Below, one piece after another: positions 34,001-46,940 of a stretch of 64,000 bases of DNA. A program made the translations under genes and the position numbers. Each line of letters begins with the position of its first letter. Position 1 is the stretch's first letter. A model generated the notes under the pieces. The model was not told the DNA's origin. It searched no databases and saw only the letters and a program-made list of their open reading frames with translations. The DNA lies in assembly GCA_023525975.1 (NCBI GenBank), contig CM042023.1, positions 13,466,501 to 13,530,500 on the forward strand, in the 5' to 3' direction. The stretch is from Smallanthus sonchifolius. Taxonomy: Eukaryota > Streptophyta > Magnoliopsida > Asterales > Asteraceae.

Positions 34001-36482
34001 TATTATGTGACCGACCTGACTGGAAAAAGTTTATGTCTCCGCCACCGTATAGGTATAGTGTACTCTTTTTTATGGTTAATTTAGAAAGTAAGAAACTTTT
34101 TGATGTTTAACAATGGTGTTGTAGTCCTCTACCCTTATTTTGAAATTCTCAGCTTTGATTGTTTGTTTCTTTCACGCATAGTCATAGTCATTAGTTAATT
34201 TCTAAGATGTATTTGTATCATTAGTGTTTGTTTTGCCATGTTTCGCACTAACATTGTTTTGGTTTTTTATTTTTCTTTTATAACTTATAAAATATAACAT
34301 TTTATAAAATTCTAAAATGGCAAATTTTTATCTACGTTTAGGTGTAACTTTCGTTCAGAATTGAGTATTGCGTGATAACGTATAAGTTATCAAAGCGAAA
34401 TGTACAAGTCGTCGAAGCTGCTTCAAGGTTTTATTTATTTATAATTTTTTTCTCTTCAATCTTTAAAAATGATTTCTTTATAAATTCCAGAAGTGTTTCG
34501 ACGTGAATTATTTGCACGGGGTGAATACTAATGTATCGTCAAAACTGAGTCTTACAGATTTTAACACCATCGTCACAATGCACGAATTAATGTTGATATT
34601 TTTCAAAAGGTTAATACTTAGTGAGCCGCAACATGCGCGGGTTTAATACGAGTTATCATTACTAAATACTAACATGATAAAGCATGATTATTCATCAAGA
34701 AATCAGACATAAAAAACGTGTAGAAAACAAAACGTCGTTATTATGATTATAAGAAACAAAGAGGAGTCCTTTCATAGGTTACCAAACATCCATACAAATT
34801 TGATATTCGATGATTGTTCACCCACGTGTCATTATTTAAATTTAATTTTGTTATTAAAAGAGTAAATTACATATATTTTCCATCAATGTCAGTTTCGTCT
34901 ATACGCTTTATTCACTTTTTTTCATTTTTATTTAAAAAGTTTATTTTTTTCCGTGTATTCTCGTGATTTACAAAACTCGTTATTCTCATTAAATTAGTTA
35001 ACTTCATCCATATTTTAACGTTAAATGAGGGTATTTAGGTCTTTTTATATGTTTCTTTATTTTATAAATATTTTAAACCTTTAATTATTTCTCCATCATC
35101 TTAAACCGTATTAACTCTAACCCTATTACGACCGTACATGTGACCATCATCTTCTCCTTGTGGCCATCATTTTCTTTAATTATGATCATCTCTATGACTA
35201 TCATCTTCTTGAATTACCACATGGAAAACAAGTGAAAGTAAAAAAATTAAAGAAACAATTCCATTATTTGGTAAAACATAAAGAATAAAAATTGTAATTC
35301 AGTTATCTATTTGGTGACGCGTTTATTTTTATCTACGTCTAAATTTGAAAACGGAGTTATATTTTTATCTATATTGGGTTTTTTTAACACTGAATATATA
35401 AAATACGCTTATTTCTAACTACGTTTCAATATAATTTTTATTCAAAATCAAACCGGATCACGAGCGCATAATACCCACTCGTTCATATAGAACAACTAAA
35501 TATTGCAGTTGGTTCTATAACAAATTAATAATCATATGTATTTTGTTTTATGTATAAATAAATATTTTCTACATACAAATCACGATAGACCTATAGGCTA
35601 CAGGTTTATCCTAACAAATAAAAATTAAATATTTCGACTTGGTAAATATATCATAAGCCAAGCGGAGCCGAGGGAGTGAGCCGACGAAAGTGTGGAAAAT
35701 AGAAGGGGAGTGAATAGATACGGACACGTGGCGGTTTAAGTAGATATAAACACAGCTGTCGGATCTTATCCGGGCAATTTACATAATCCGTCACTTTCTC
35801 TCTCTATACGTATATGTTTCTCTCTCTATACGTACACCTAGTGAAGAAGAAACTGTTTGGGAGTGTGGGGGCATTGTTTTCTTAATTCCGTAATTTTGAA
35901 ATTTGATTTGGAATCCGCTGCAGCTGGACCGCACACCCTTATAGTAGACCTCAATATCACGACTTCGCACCCTTAAACTATTACTCTTTCTCTCTTTTCT
36001 ACCATTGCTTTTCATATTTATCATTTTAAACCCTCCCCTTTTATAGTCTTGTTCATTTAACTGTTGCCTGTTGGGGAGTTCTTTAAAACTCAATTCACGT
36101 TCTCTAAAACCGATTTTGTTCTAGTCTAATCTAAAACCGAACTCATTATAAACAGGCTGAAATCAACCAATACTAAAACCGAGTCTATATGTAACGTTTA
36201 ATTGAGTTTCAAAAATAAAAAAACATCAGGGTTTAAGGTTAAGTGTTACCCTTATGGACGCTTAAGACCTAGCCAACTAAAGTCATATTGTTTGAGATTG
36301 GTCGTGCCAAAAATCATTATACGAGTTTAAACTTATGAGCTCACAAGATGTTGTAACGTCTAGCTTCATAGCGTTAACTAATTTGGTAATAGCTGACAAG
36401 AAGTTTATTAACATATCTCGTTGAAAGTCATGAGCTTAGAGGATGTGTTATAACCAAATTTATTACCAACACTAATAATGCA
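30575..36482. other. Gene-free stretch of degenerate repeats
   Basis: Microsatellites at 30838-30940 (TTAATATATATA blocks) and 31021-31060, a (CA)n followed by (TA)n. A proline-codon-like AACCCG-rich patch at 31190-31370 gives accidental ORFs on both strands. At 31640-31720 a short tRNA-like head (TTAGTGGTGAGAG, then GTGATTTAAAACC and an A-run) looks like a SINE relic. At 32476-32910 a unit starts CTAGCTTAGACCCCGTG and ends near ATATAGTATAGAT; its family is unclear. At 33160-34050 GGGCGGAGGTGG and CTCCGCCACC may be the ends of a worn hAT element. No host gene is seen. Confidence 0.5.
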
Positions 36483-36490
36483 ACAGGTAT

Positions 36491-37128
36491 TAGGGGTGAG
36501 CACAGATCGGGAATACCCGAAAATTACCGAAGTCCGACCCGAAAAAATCCCGATACCGAGCTGATTTGCATAACATATTTTGGGTTTCGGTCATTGTTTC
36601 CATTCAAAATCGGGATCGGGTAATTCCATAATGAAACCGGGAAAACATTCCCGACCCGATATTTTTAAAAAGTAAGAAAAAACCCCTTATATTTTGCGCA
36701 TATCAGTATGTAAATATGTGATACTTTTTTTTTCAATTTACCAAATTTAAAAAAAATGAGAATAAAATATAAATTTAGAGATACTCATACAAAAGTTCTT
36801 TATCCCCTTTGGTAGTCGAGACACTTATATGATTACAGGATTGAATACGTAAATCGATGAAGAAAATAAACGAAGACTTAACAGAATTTGACAACATAGG
36901 AAAAGGTAATCTACCATACTAATTGAAATTGATGTGCTGGTGACATTTATTAGCATGAACTTGAACTTTTTTTTCTTATCGGGAATACCCTATTTCCTGA
37001 TTGTTCTTTCCTGACCGAAACCCATTCCCAGTTGTCTGACCTAGGGACGGTATTCGGGTCATACTTTAATAAAAATTCGGGATCGGGTTACCTTAATTGA
37101 CCCGGGAATCCCGAAATGCTCAGCCCTA
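36491..37128. mobile_element. hAT-type MITE with perfect 8-bp TSD
   Basis: The ends TAGGGGTGAGCA and the inverse TGCTCAGCCCTA are flanked by ACAGGTAT at 36483-36490 and 37129-37136. The 638-bp interior has mirrored CGGGAATACCCG and CCCGGGAATCCCG subterminal blocks and an AT-rich core with no ORF. Size, TSD length and ends fit a non-autonomous hAT. Confidence 0.92.
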
Positions 37129-37136
37129 ACAGGTAT

Positions 37137-40119
37137 AAATGTGAGAAATTGAAAAGTCAAGTGGGACTAGGGATGATAACGAGTCGGATATGGGACATGT
37201 ATTGATAATCTCGCTCTCATGTCCTGTGGTAAAACCATATCCGTACTAGATCTCATATTGATCGGGCACCCGCTTATTATTACTGTCGGATACCCGCTTA
37301 TTCATTACCAGGAGAATATCAAGTATCCACGCAGATATTGGGTATACTTATTTATGTAAAAAAATATTAAATATTTATAACCTCATAAGTTTAACCAACA
37401 AATTAGAACTTGTTATTATCAATGCTAAAACATGAGTATAATAAGGATATAAAAAAGCAATTAGATGATAAAACTAAATATCACAAATGTCAGCTTATGT
37501 GGCATGCTTTGTACTTGTGATACTTGTGAACAAGCAACTTCTACGGTCGTGGCTAGAAATATGTTCCTTTTTAACACCAAACACATAAATTTTCTAGAAT
37601 AAATATATCATACCTGCACTTTGCAGGATTTGAATCCCCAATTTTTTGATTCTGAGACACACCACTTACCATCAGAATGTCTCCTTAAAAATTAATGTTT
37701 CTTAACTAGTTTATAACGCACCACTATAGTGAGTCAACTAACCGTTCCGACTCCCATCATAGTTTAGATTAGTTAGAGATAAGACAATTAGTGTAATAAG
37801 ACATATTCAATGTCCAAAGTTAGTTTAAACGTATGAAACCTGTACAATTTCAACTTTTAATAAAACAAATACATAAATAATCTTATCACACACCCGAAAT
37901 CGAAAATGATTGCTTCCTTAAAAACATTGTTCTCCAGTCTTAAGATTTATTGCATGCTTTACAAGTTTCATAGTTTTATCGATGTTTTAACTAAAAGTAG
38001 TATAAAGTCGATTAAATTAAGTTTTACTTTTTGTCCAATCAAACAAGAATCATAGTGGTAATCATAGATCTTTAGATATCAACATCTTACATACCCTAAC
38101 CAATTATACAATTTAAGATAGCTAAATCTTAATATTTAATCAAACTATTAATGTATCTATAATCAACTAAGCATTAAGTTTTCATCTACATAATTTAAGA
38201 TAATTAAATCTTGATATTTAAACAACTAAGCATTAAGTTTTTCATCTACATAATTTAAACCTTTGACATAAGCTCTCCTAATTCAAAAAGAAAAAATATA
38301 TATTAGACGGGAGCACAGAGAAATACAAGGACTAACTTTGTCATGAATTAAATATTAAAGTTCAAATAGTGAACTCAAGAAACTCTAAGGACTTACAAAA
38401 GAAAGATCTACTTTCGAGACTTTTAGGGGATTCGTAAAGGAGACGTGGGCCCCATAATTTTGGCGCCAACCTAAAATTTATTACATAAAATTTAATGTAT
38501 GATTATTTGATGTATTAACAAAACTGAATAAATATATCATATCTACATCTTACCGTATTTGAACAACTAATTTTTTGATTGTGAGAGAGAGCAGTTAATC
38601 ACCAGAATATTCCTTTGAAAACCAGATACAAAATAATACACCCAAATAGTTCTCCACTTAACCTTATACATACACACAATTTAATGAAAAGAATCGTCCG
38701 GGAAGCAAAATCAACTATCCTAATTGATAGAATTAAAATTTATTATATAAAATTTAATGTATGATTATTTCATGTATTAACAAAACTGTATTTTCTAGAA
38801 TAAATACATCATACCTACACCTTGCGGTATTTGAACAACTAACTTTTTGATTGTGCGACACAACGCTTAACCACCAGGATATTCATTTGAAGACCAGAGA
38901 CAAAACAATACACCCGAATAGTTCTCCACTTAACCTCATACATACACACGATTCAATGAAAAGAATCATCCGGAAGCAGAATCAACTATCCCAATTGATA
39001 GAATTAACCTTTGATCTCCTTTTAAGTTTGAACCCATGAGAATAACTGTATTTTAATATCCTCAATAAACCTTCTTTTAAAAATCTTACCCTATTAAAGA
39101 TCAACTAATTACGTGATTTTCAAATGAACCATATGAAGGAATCAAGGAATAGATCTAAAGGTTCAGACCAAAGCTTACTTCATCAACAAGTAACCCAACC
39201 GCGGCGGATTTAATTGGTTGAATTGTTATAGTTTTAAAGCATTTATATTAAAATAATAATTTAAACGGCAAGACGAATGTATCAAAATTAAATTTGGATG
39301 TTGGTTTCGATTTACCTTGAAAGCTTTTGAATCTTTTTTCTATTAAAAAAAACTTTGAAATCGAATATGAAGGTAATTCTTGATAAAATTAATCAACCAG
39401 TAACTTATTGTAAAAGATAAATATGATCATTTTATGAGGTTTCACTGATTAGTTCATTTACAAGCTAGAATTCTCATTATTATTGAAAAACCTTAGAAAA
39501 TGAATAGTAATTTTTTTTAAGGTTATAGCGGACACCGTTACCATTGAGGTACCGTGAGAAATTCAACGTCGTCGCAACGCGGGGCGGGTAAAATTCCTAG
39601 TTGTCAATAATTTCTAAATGTTTTCTTCAAATCGATCTCATTTGTTTTAAAACTAAAACATGATTGCGAAGCGGTTTGAACTTTGAATGCCAAGTTTATT
39701 GTTTATTAGTTATGTATAAATGTATAAATCATATCCTTATTATAATAAATAAATAACTTTATTTATCACTTGTCGACTTCTGGTGAAATCTATATTTTTT
39801 TTTCTCGTATCTATCTTCTATTAAATAACACCCTCTCCTATTATTTATTATTATCATTATATTTCTTTTATTCGTGTAATTTATTCTTTATCTTTTGTTT
39901 TTAAAAATAATATTTGTGACCAACCTTTTATTGTATTTTTTTTTTCTTTAATAAATTTTACTACAATTTCGCAAACAAATTTTATTTCTGTTTTCAAATA
40001 ATATTTGTGAATGGTAATGCAACCAACCTTTTATTTTAATATTTTTTTGGTTTTTTAATCAAGAGCTTGCAATTGACTTTTTTCAGAATTTATTTTTATT
40101 TTTTAAATATTTTTTACGG
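37137..40119. other. AT-rich region with degenerate repeats and one tandem duplication
   Basis: 37164-37345 has GGGATGATAACGAGTCGG and TATCCACGCAG-like words typical of a worn hAT MITE. tRNA-like, box-A/box-B-bearing relics on the minus strand occur near 37620, 38560 and 38820. The rest, to 40119, is AT-rich without coding signs. Confidence 0.4.
38475..39008. repeat. Diverged tandem duplication of about 260 bp
   Basis: Copies at about 38475-38727 and 38735-39008 share AAAATTTAATGTATGATTAT, TAGTTCTCCACTTAACCT and CAATTGATAGAATT in the same order. Differences at roughly one in ten positions mean the duplication is old. Each contains a tRNA-like head in reverse orientation. Confidence 0.8.
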
Positions 40120-40560
40120 TCAGTTTTATTCACATTATAAACGAACATAAACAGACACAAATGAACATAAACGAACACAAGCGAACAGAATGAATTTTGT
40201 GTTATGTTCGTTTGTTAAGGAAATGAATTTGTTAATGTTTGTTTGTTAACATTATAGACGAACATAAACAGTCACAAGCCAACATAAATGAATAAATAAA
40301 CACAAACGAACATATAATAATTTAATTTTAATGGTAAAAATGAAAAAAATACTAAAAACTTGTAACAAACGAACTTAAACAATCAAACATTATTGAACAA
40401 ATTACTGAACATTCACGAACACTACTAAAAGAATGCGGTCTTTGTTTGTGTTCGTTCATTTAAGTAATCGAACGGAATTATTTGTTTGTGTTCGTTCATT
40501 TATTAAACACACGAACGTAGACAAATTTCCCGTCAAACAGTTCATGAATGGTGCTAATTT
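40120..40560. repeat. Worn relic of the GAACGAACA-rich hAT MITE family
   Basis: Dense AACGAACATAAAC / GTTTGTGTTCGTTCA words in both orientations match the element at 50193-50779. A smaller piece of the same family lies at about 59085-59225. No clean ends or TSD are visible. Confidence 0.55.
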
Positions 40561-41089
40561 TGGGTTTTGTTATTTTTATCCCAACTTTTCACTATAACAC
40601 TAACTTCATATAAAAACTAAATAAATAATTAAAATAACACTAACAACAAAATTCGCTTCCTTCAACATTTAATTAAATTTCATTACAGTTTGATTTCAGA
40701 TACTACCATTTTTAGATTTTTCATCAAACAATCTTTTTTATTTTAATATTTTTTCAAAAGCAAAAGGTAACAACATAATTATTCATGCAACAAAAAATAA
40801 AAAGCAACTAAAGTATAATATACTATATTAGAAACCTGTGTTTTACACATTTTGAATAATAAAAATATTAAATAGTTAGTAAGCTTACAAAATTGTGACA
40901 CGTATCGTAACCGATTACTTATTTATTAGATATAGATATACATTGACAGTCTAACTTCATGTAACGTTTCTAAATCCGCTTTATAAAAAATAAAATGGCA
41001 AGAGAAGATTTTGAGAAAGTAATTGAAATTTTAATAAACCCTAGACACAATTTTTATAATTAACTCTTATGATTTATTTATAAAAATAA

Positions 41090-41352
41090 GAGTTAATTAC
41101 ATGGATAGTCCCTGTGGTTTATGAAAAATAACACGTATGTGTACTAAGAGTTTAAGTTGCAAATATGATTATTATGTTTTTATTTTATAATAATATTGGG
41201 TATTAATACTAACTTGTGTTAGTTTTTATGTTAAGATGAAAAGCATTTAAGTCTTTTCACACTAAAAGGACAGATTACGTAGCTTAATAATTTGGTAAGG
41301 GACCATTTTATAAACAAATTTACCCAAAGGGACCATCTGTGTAATTAACCCC
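41090..41352. repeat. Short inverted-repeat element (GAGTTAATTACA ends)
   Basis: GAGTTAATTACATGGATAG at the left and the inverse of GGGGTTAATTACACAGATGG at the right are about 260 bp apart, with GTCCCTGTGG and AGGGACCAT inside. Related single ends occur at 42960 and 54185. This suggests a small Mutator-like or other MITE family; no TSD was resolved. Confidence 0.5.
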
Positions 41353-41921
41353 TCCCCCCTCATCAAGACCAAATTAAATCTGGAAAATTATCTCCATCTC
41401 CTCCATCAAAATCGTCTCCTTCATGTAATTAGCCGCCGCCACCACCACCACCACCACCGCCAGACCACCGCTATCTCCATCTCCTACACCCAGCCACTGC
41501 CACCACACCATCGCCCTCGTCAGAACTTCGACAACCACACCATCTCCGTCGCTCCATTACCGCCAGCCACCACCACCTCGTTAGAACTCCGCCACTGCCA
41601 CCACACCAACCCCCACGGCATCTGATGGAACAAAGATAAAGCAGCTATTCTTCCGATAGTCTAGCCTCCACGCCGGCCGCTACAATCAGTAGTCAATTAC
41701 AGCAACAAACGGGACGAATCGGTTGTTCGGTTCGTCGGAGAAGTTGTTTATCAACGAACGGGACGAATCGGACGGTGAAACTCCGGGAGTATTCTGTGTC
41801 TGGACAACGCTCTAGAATTGGGGAATCTCACCGGAAGGCGGCGAACAGACGCCGGAATCCTCCATCATCTCCAATCGAAAGTGAACGCCACCGGCTCCGC
41901 CGTTGAACCGGTGTATGATGG
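41353..41921. other. GC-rich patch with CCACCACC repeats, no supported gene
   Basis: The stretch resembles a captured coding or leader fragment: Pro/Thr-type codons and CCGCCACCACCAC runs. No frame stays open long enough or continues through plausible splice sites. The hAT element at 41922 is inserted at its right end, and its continuation resumes at 42904 with GTGAAGACGTCAAAG. Confidence 0.35.
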
Positions 41922-42895
41922 CAGTGGCGGATCCAGGATGTTTTGTCAGCGGATTCATAAAATGGGTCGGTCAAAACAGGTCAAATATGTCAAAAATAAA
42001 CTGGTCAAAACGGGTCAAATATATAAAAATTGGACGATCATAATGGGCCAAATCATTATAATTTATTCGGCTAATTACTAAAAAGAAAATGTCTTCCTGG
42101 ATTGTTTTTGCTTGTTTTCCTGAGATATGCAATTAAAATGAGTTATATTGTTTCAACTTCGTAATTTAATGTTGATTTTAATAATTTTCAACTTCAATAG
42201 AAAAAAATTCTATGTTAAACTCTTATAATTCTCCGTACTTTCAACCGTTGAAAATTGAAACACTTCCTAATCGTAATAAAACTATTAAAATAATTTCTCT
42301 AAATACCTAATTTAATACTTTAGGGTTATAAAAATTAAAACCAAAGTTAAAGGTTTACTTAATAAGTTTTAATCAATTGAAAGAAAATATGTGAAACTTT
42401 TAAAAATTCTAGTATCAAACGTGATTTTCTATATTTGCAAGAGAGGATTACAATAAAAAAAATACAAGAGACTAGAGTAATTACTTCATAAATTTAGCTC
42501 TATACATGAAAGAGATATAAAGACATAATAAATGTAGATGGACCAAATAATGGAAAGAGAGAAAATAACCAATAATCCTTTAATTTATAACTTTCAATTT
42601 TGAAAAATAAAATTAACTCTTTGACAAATTTGGTTTCCTTTCTTTTGTCAACATTATCTTCTTCCCCTTTATCTCTTCCATCTTTATCTTCTCCACAGAG
42701 CTTGTGTTCTTCATTAAAGCTTCTTGCGAAAAATCACCAAAATCTTCGGTTTCCCCTTTTCTGTTTGTCGATGTCACAGGTGTCTCTTGAGTATTTGTGA
42801 ATGTGTCTACTTAAAAAAACCTAAAATTTTCTATTACTTCTATAAATTCCAGCGGGTGCCTCACCCCCGCTGGACATAAGGTGAATTCGCCCCTG
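41922..42895. mobile_element. Non-autonomous hAT element
   Basis: The ends CAGTGGCGGATCCAGG and GGTGAATTCGCCCCTG are imperfect inverted repeats of the CAGNGGCG type common in plant hAT elements. The flanks TATGATGG (41914-41921) and TCTGATGG (42896-42903) form an 8-bp TSD with one change. The 974-bp interior is AT-rich; a 66-codon Ser/Leu-rich frame at 42600 shows no transposase features. Confidence 0.85.
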
Positions 42896-43379
42896 TCTGA
42901 TGGTGAAGACGTCAAAGGGTAGGGGGGTTGTTTTTTAAAACTTTTTTTTATATTAATTAGAGTTAATTACATAACTAATCCCTCGTATATTAAAAGTTAC
43001 ATAATTAGTCTATATATGTGAAATTACTTAATTATTCTTCAACTTAACAAAAAAAATTAACGGAAGTTAGTCTTAATACTCAATATCATTACAAAATCGA
43101 AACATAATACTCATACTTGCAACTTAAAGCTCTTAATTCCCATATCTTTTATTTTTTACAAACTAGGTGAACTATCAACTTGGAAATGGCAAAAGATCTT
43201 CGCCTGACCCAGAGAGGCGCATGGACATTAGGTTGTTAAAAGTCAGTCACCCAACACAGCTTTGATTTTTCAAAATCAACTGAATTTCACACGTGTCATC
43301 CCACCATAAATCTTCTACTAAAATATTATATTTCCTCCTTATTTTAGTTTTATTCTTTTTGAAATTTTTTCATCACACG

Positions 43380-43449
43380 GAACCCAAACACCATTCGTCT
43401 CTTCGGCTGAACTGAACCTACACGACTCTATTCAATTCAATCCGTGAAG
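43380..43449 (+). other. Probable 5'-UTR exon of the RHB1A-like gene
   Basis: A pyrimidine-rich, less AT-rich leader segment ends CCGTGAAG|GTACGTAC at 43449/43450, a strong donor, about 1.1 kb upstream of the start codon at 44548. The start of the exon and the acceptor before 44548 are not fixed. Confidence 0.45.
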
Positions 43450-43662
43450 GTACGTACACACAGATAAACCGTTCTACTGTGTGATTTATGCTCCTCTAAT
43501 TTCCGAAGCTTAATCGCGAGCTTCGATTTGCTTTCTAATGTTTTCGTAATGAATTAATCGGAGAAATTAGGTCTGATTTTGAGCCATTAGGTACACGCTG
43601 TTTTATCTGATTGAAATAGTGAAGTTGTTCTAGAGTCTGGATTTAGGTTTTGATAATAGTTT

Positions 43663-44340
43663 GTGCTCACATGATATACGATTGCTAAGGATTTACAATT
43701 TTGCATCGAGTCTGTGTGTATTGATGTTGACAACTGCCGGTTATTATAATCGTGCTTTGTGAAGATGAGTATAATATGTGCTATCAGTAGGTGATATATC
43801 GAATTGAATGTTGATTTGAATGCTTTATAGTTTTGACCTTTGAATCTTCATCTTCAATTTTTCCTCCTGATAGAGTAATCAGATGCTGATGATCAGGAAA
43901 TTTGATTCATGAAAACTGTTAGAATGATCGTATTCTGAAGGATACGTGTGTTTTTTATTCATTTTTTTAAAACATTCATTCGTTTAGAACTGAATGAATG
44001 ATCAGTAATGTGGTTTTTTGATTATTGTTGTGCTCACACGGTATGCAGTTGTGAAGGATTTACAGTTTTACATCGAGTCGATGTCTATTCTTGTTGACCT
44101 CTACCAGTTATAATAATCGTGCTTTGTGAAGATGAGTAAAATATATGCTATCAATAGGTGATGTATCGAATTAAATGTTGAGTTGAAAGCTGTACAGTTT
44201 TGAATTTTCATCTTCAACTTTTGCTGCTGATAGAGTAACTGGATGCTGTAGGATGATCAAGAAATTTGATTCACGAAGGTTGTTAGAATGATCGTGATCT
44301 GAATGATACGTGTGGTTATTATTAATTTTTTAACACTCTT
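43663..44340 (+). repeat. Diverged tandem duplication in the RHB1A-like leader intron
   Basis: Copies start with GTGCTCACA at 43663 and 44029, a unit of about 366 bp. They share AATCGTGCTTTGTGAAGATG, GATAGAGTAA and GTTAGAATGATCGT in order. The second copy ends just before the coding start region. Several percent divergence makes it older than the other leader duplications. Confidence 0.85.
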
Positions 44341-44547
44341 TATTTAGTTTTTTAACAATATAATATGAATGATCAAATTGTTTCCATGGATATAGGGATA
44401 TGCATAAAAGTGTTTTTGTTAGAAACAGATGGAATGAATTTGACATGTCATACTTGCCTAAGGGAAATTTTTCTTTTGATTGAGAACAGAAACCAATGAG
44501 ATTATTATCAATAGCTTCAGCTGTATGATATTCACAAATCAGTAAAA

Positions 44548-46227
44548 ATGGGCTGCTGCTGTTCTTCAAACAGAGTAGAATGGAACGATTCATCCAGATT
44601 GAATCATGTTAGTGAAGTTTTTTTGTCTTTCACCTTGGTGATTGTTTCTAAGTTTAACCATTTTGATTCCGATTTTTTCACGCCTTTTGCAGTATCCAGT
44701 ATCTGAGGACCGCCAGATGTTATCAGCCCGCAATAATGCAGCTGCTGTTATTCCAACAGGACTTTTAATTGATACAAATCTAGATACTTCTATACTCGAC
44801 ACTTACAGGCACCCACCAACACCTATACCATATGATGCAAATCCTCAAGGTCCACCAAACAACCGAGAAGACTCTGCCAATAAGAATCATTCACCTGTGC
44901 AAACAACTAATTCTGTTCCCATTGGAGGAATAAAAGTTAGTAATAGTGGTGAAACTGTTGCTAAGGAAGCAATGGAATCTGTTGCAACAGAAGAATTTGA
45001 TGTTGAGGTGGAGAAGTCTGGTGAATTAAAAAAGTCAAACACACCTTTTGTTTCCCCAGAGGAGTGTCCTACATGTCTTGAAGGTAAGTGAAATAATTTT
45101 GTTGGAGAAAATGAATAAAAGAATAAGTGATTAGTTAAGCTCTTTTAGATCTGTTTTTAATTGTGAATACTATTGCTTTGAAACAATGGGAGAACTTAAG
45201 TTTTTCCTATTTTGCAGAATATGATGAAGAAAATCCAAAAATTATCACCAAATGTGAGCATCATTTTCATTTGTCGTGCATTCTTGAATGGATGGAAAGA
45301 AGTGATACTTGCCCTGTGTGTGATCAGGTTGGCTTAAATTTCAGTTTGAACAATTCTATATGAAAAAATGTCGACTTTTCTTTTCGATGTGATGCTCTGT
45401 GGTATGAAATTTGCAACTTTGAACTTTAGTTTAAGAATATTGTTCAACTATATGACAAATATCTAAAACAATAGTACCCTTTTGCAAAGACCAAGTAAGA
45501 GAAGTATAGACAATTTTATCCTTATAAATTGCATAAGGAAAATGATGCAACATTCTAGAAACGTCCAGTAAGGAAAGTCTTACTGCTCTAATTAGAGGTT
45601 GCAATTTTGACCCATTTACTTCTGAATGGTTTGATTCGGGTTATGTTAAATGTAAACATCTCTAATGGATCGAAACTCACTCAAAAGCAAGTAGATTATT
45701 ATTAGAATAATATAGTTTATGTAATTATGTTTGACACACTATTTATTTAGAAAAAAGGTTAAAAGTTAGAACAAAGTGTTTCAGGTCATCCCAACCCGAA
45801 TCGTTTTGAGTCAGCAAAACCCGAAAGACACTTACAAAAAGTCATCTATTTTCACCCAAAAGCCATTTTGACTCATTACCCAACCCTCCCATTTTTCCAC
45901 ATCTAGTTCAATTAAAATGAACGGACACTGAAGTATGTGAATCAAATCGTTTGATTTATATGCAGTGCTATTCTTAAATCTCAAAATACTAGTTTATAAC
46001 AGATTCACAGCCGTTACTTATGATATGTGTAGTTAATTTTATTAAAGTTGGTTGCTACTTGATAGCAATGTAAATTATTATTTCTTCTTATTGACATTGT
46101 GCTTAATGTTGGCATCAGTCCTGGTCCTGCAAAGAGTAAACATTTTTGTATTATTTGATTTATTTCTACTAATTTCGGGTTATATACGGTTCAGGTAATG
46201 GAAGTCAGTTTCCTGATCGATAACTAG
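44548..46227 (+). CDS. RHB1A-like RING-H2 E3 ubiquitin ligase
   Basis: Exons 44548-44607, 44693-45083, 45218-45327 and 46195-46227, all GT-AG and in phase, give 197 residues. The N-terminus MGCCCSS fits N-myristoylation with neighbouring palmitoylated Cys, so the protein is probably membrane-tethered. A middle block with GLLIDTNLDTSILDTYRHPP and PIPYDANP is characteristic of plant RHB1A-type proteins; the following linker is Ser/Glu-rich. The RING-H2 starts at CPTCLEEYDEENPK (about 147) and runs through TKCEHHFHLSCILEWMERS to CPVCDQ (about 187), with the C-C-C-H-H-C-C-C ligands present. It ends VMEVSFLIDN. Such enzymes pass ubiquitin from E2 to substrate; the substrate is unknown. The first exon is the least certain because it relies on motif and phase. 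Confidence 0.92.
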
Positions 46228-46893
46228 CTGTGGAACTATCGAACGGAAGGGCTGCTGCCACTAATACCAAGCATACTTAGGTCTCATTTTTTTCTTATTT
46301 GAATACATAGTTTCTTTTACATACCAAATTTGAAATACAAAATACAAAACCTGAAAGAAGTAAAGCTGAAATCAACATGGGGTTCAAAAGGAAGTTGTGG
46401 ATGGTTAGAACGTCTGTTTTTGTTCAGGAGTCTTGATTTTACCCACTGTACACTATTTTGAAGATATTTGATGAATTGATTCATCTGTAGGATTGTAATT
46501 GTAATTTTTTTATTTTTATTTTGTGAAAAAATAATTATGAGACGTTTGGGTGGCATAGGTTGGTTCAAACTTTGAAGTTTGAACTAGAGCCGACAACATA
46601 TGATTCTGTTCTATTGGGTCTAGGGTGTAAATGAGGTCAACTGCTTGTGAGTTACCTGAGATCGTCTCATTGAAAGCTTGAATCGAGTCAAGCTTCAGCT
46701 TATGTTAGAGCTTATTTAATAAGCGAGCTCGAACCTGAGCTTTACATATCAAGCTCGAGAGCCTAAACGAGCTTTTTGTTTATTTAATTTTGTTTCAATA
46801 TATTCAAAATATATTTGTATAATAATTGCTATTATATATAAAATTATGATACAATAGTTAAATAATATGTATTGTTATATATAAAAATATAAT

Positions 46894-46940
<47 letters not shown>

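Noticed and set aside
35791..36093. A 100-codon minus-strand ORF
   Set aside because: Lys/Arg/Ser-rich with CTCTCT microsatellite at one end and no domain; AT-rich intergenic context.
38851..39039. A 62-codon ORF
   Set aside because: It falls inside a diverged tandem repeat with a SINE-like head and has no family resemblance.
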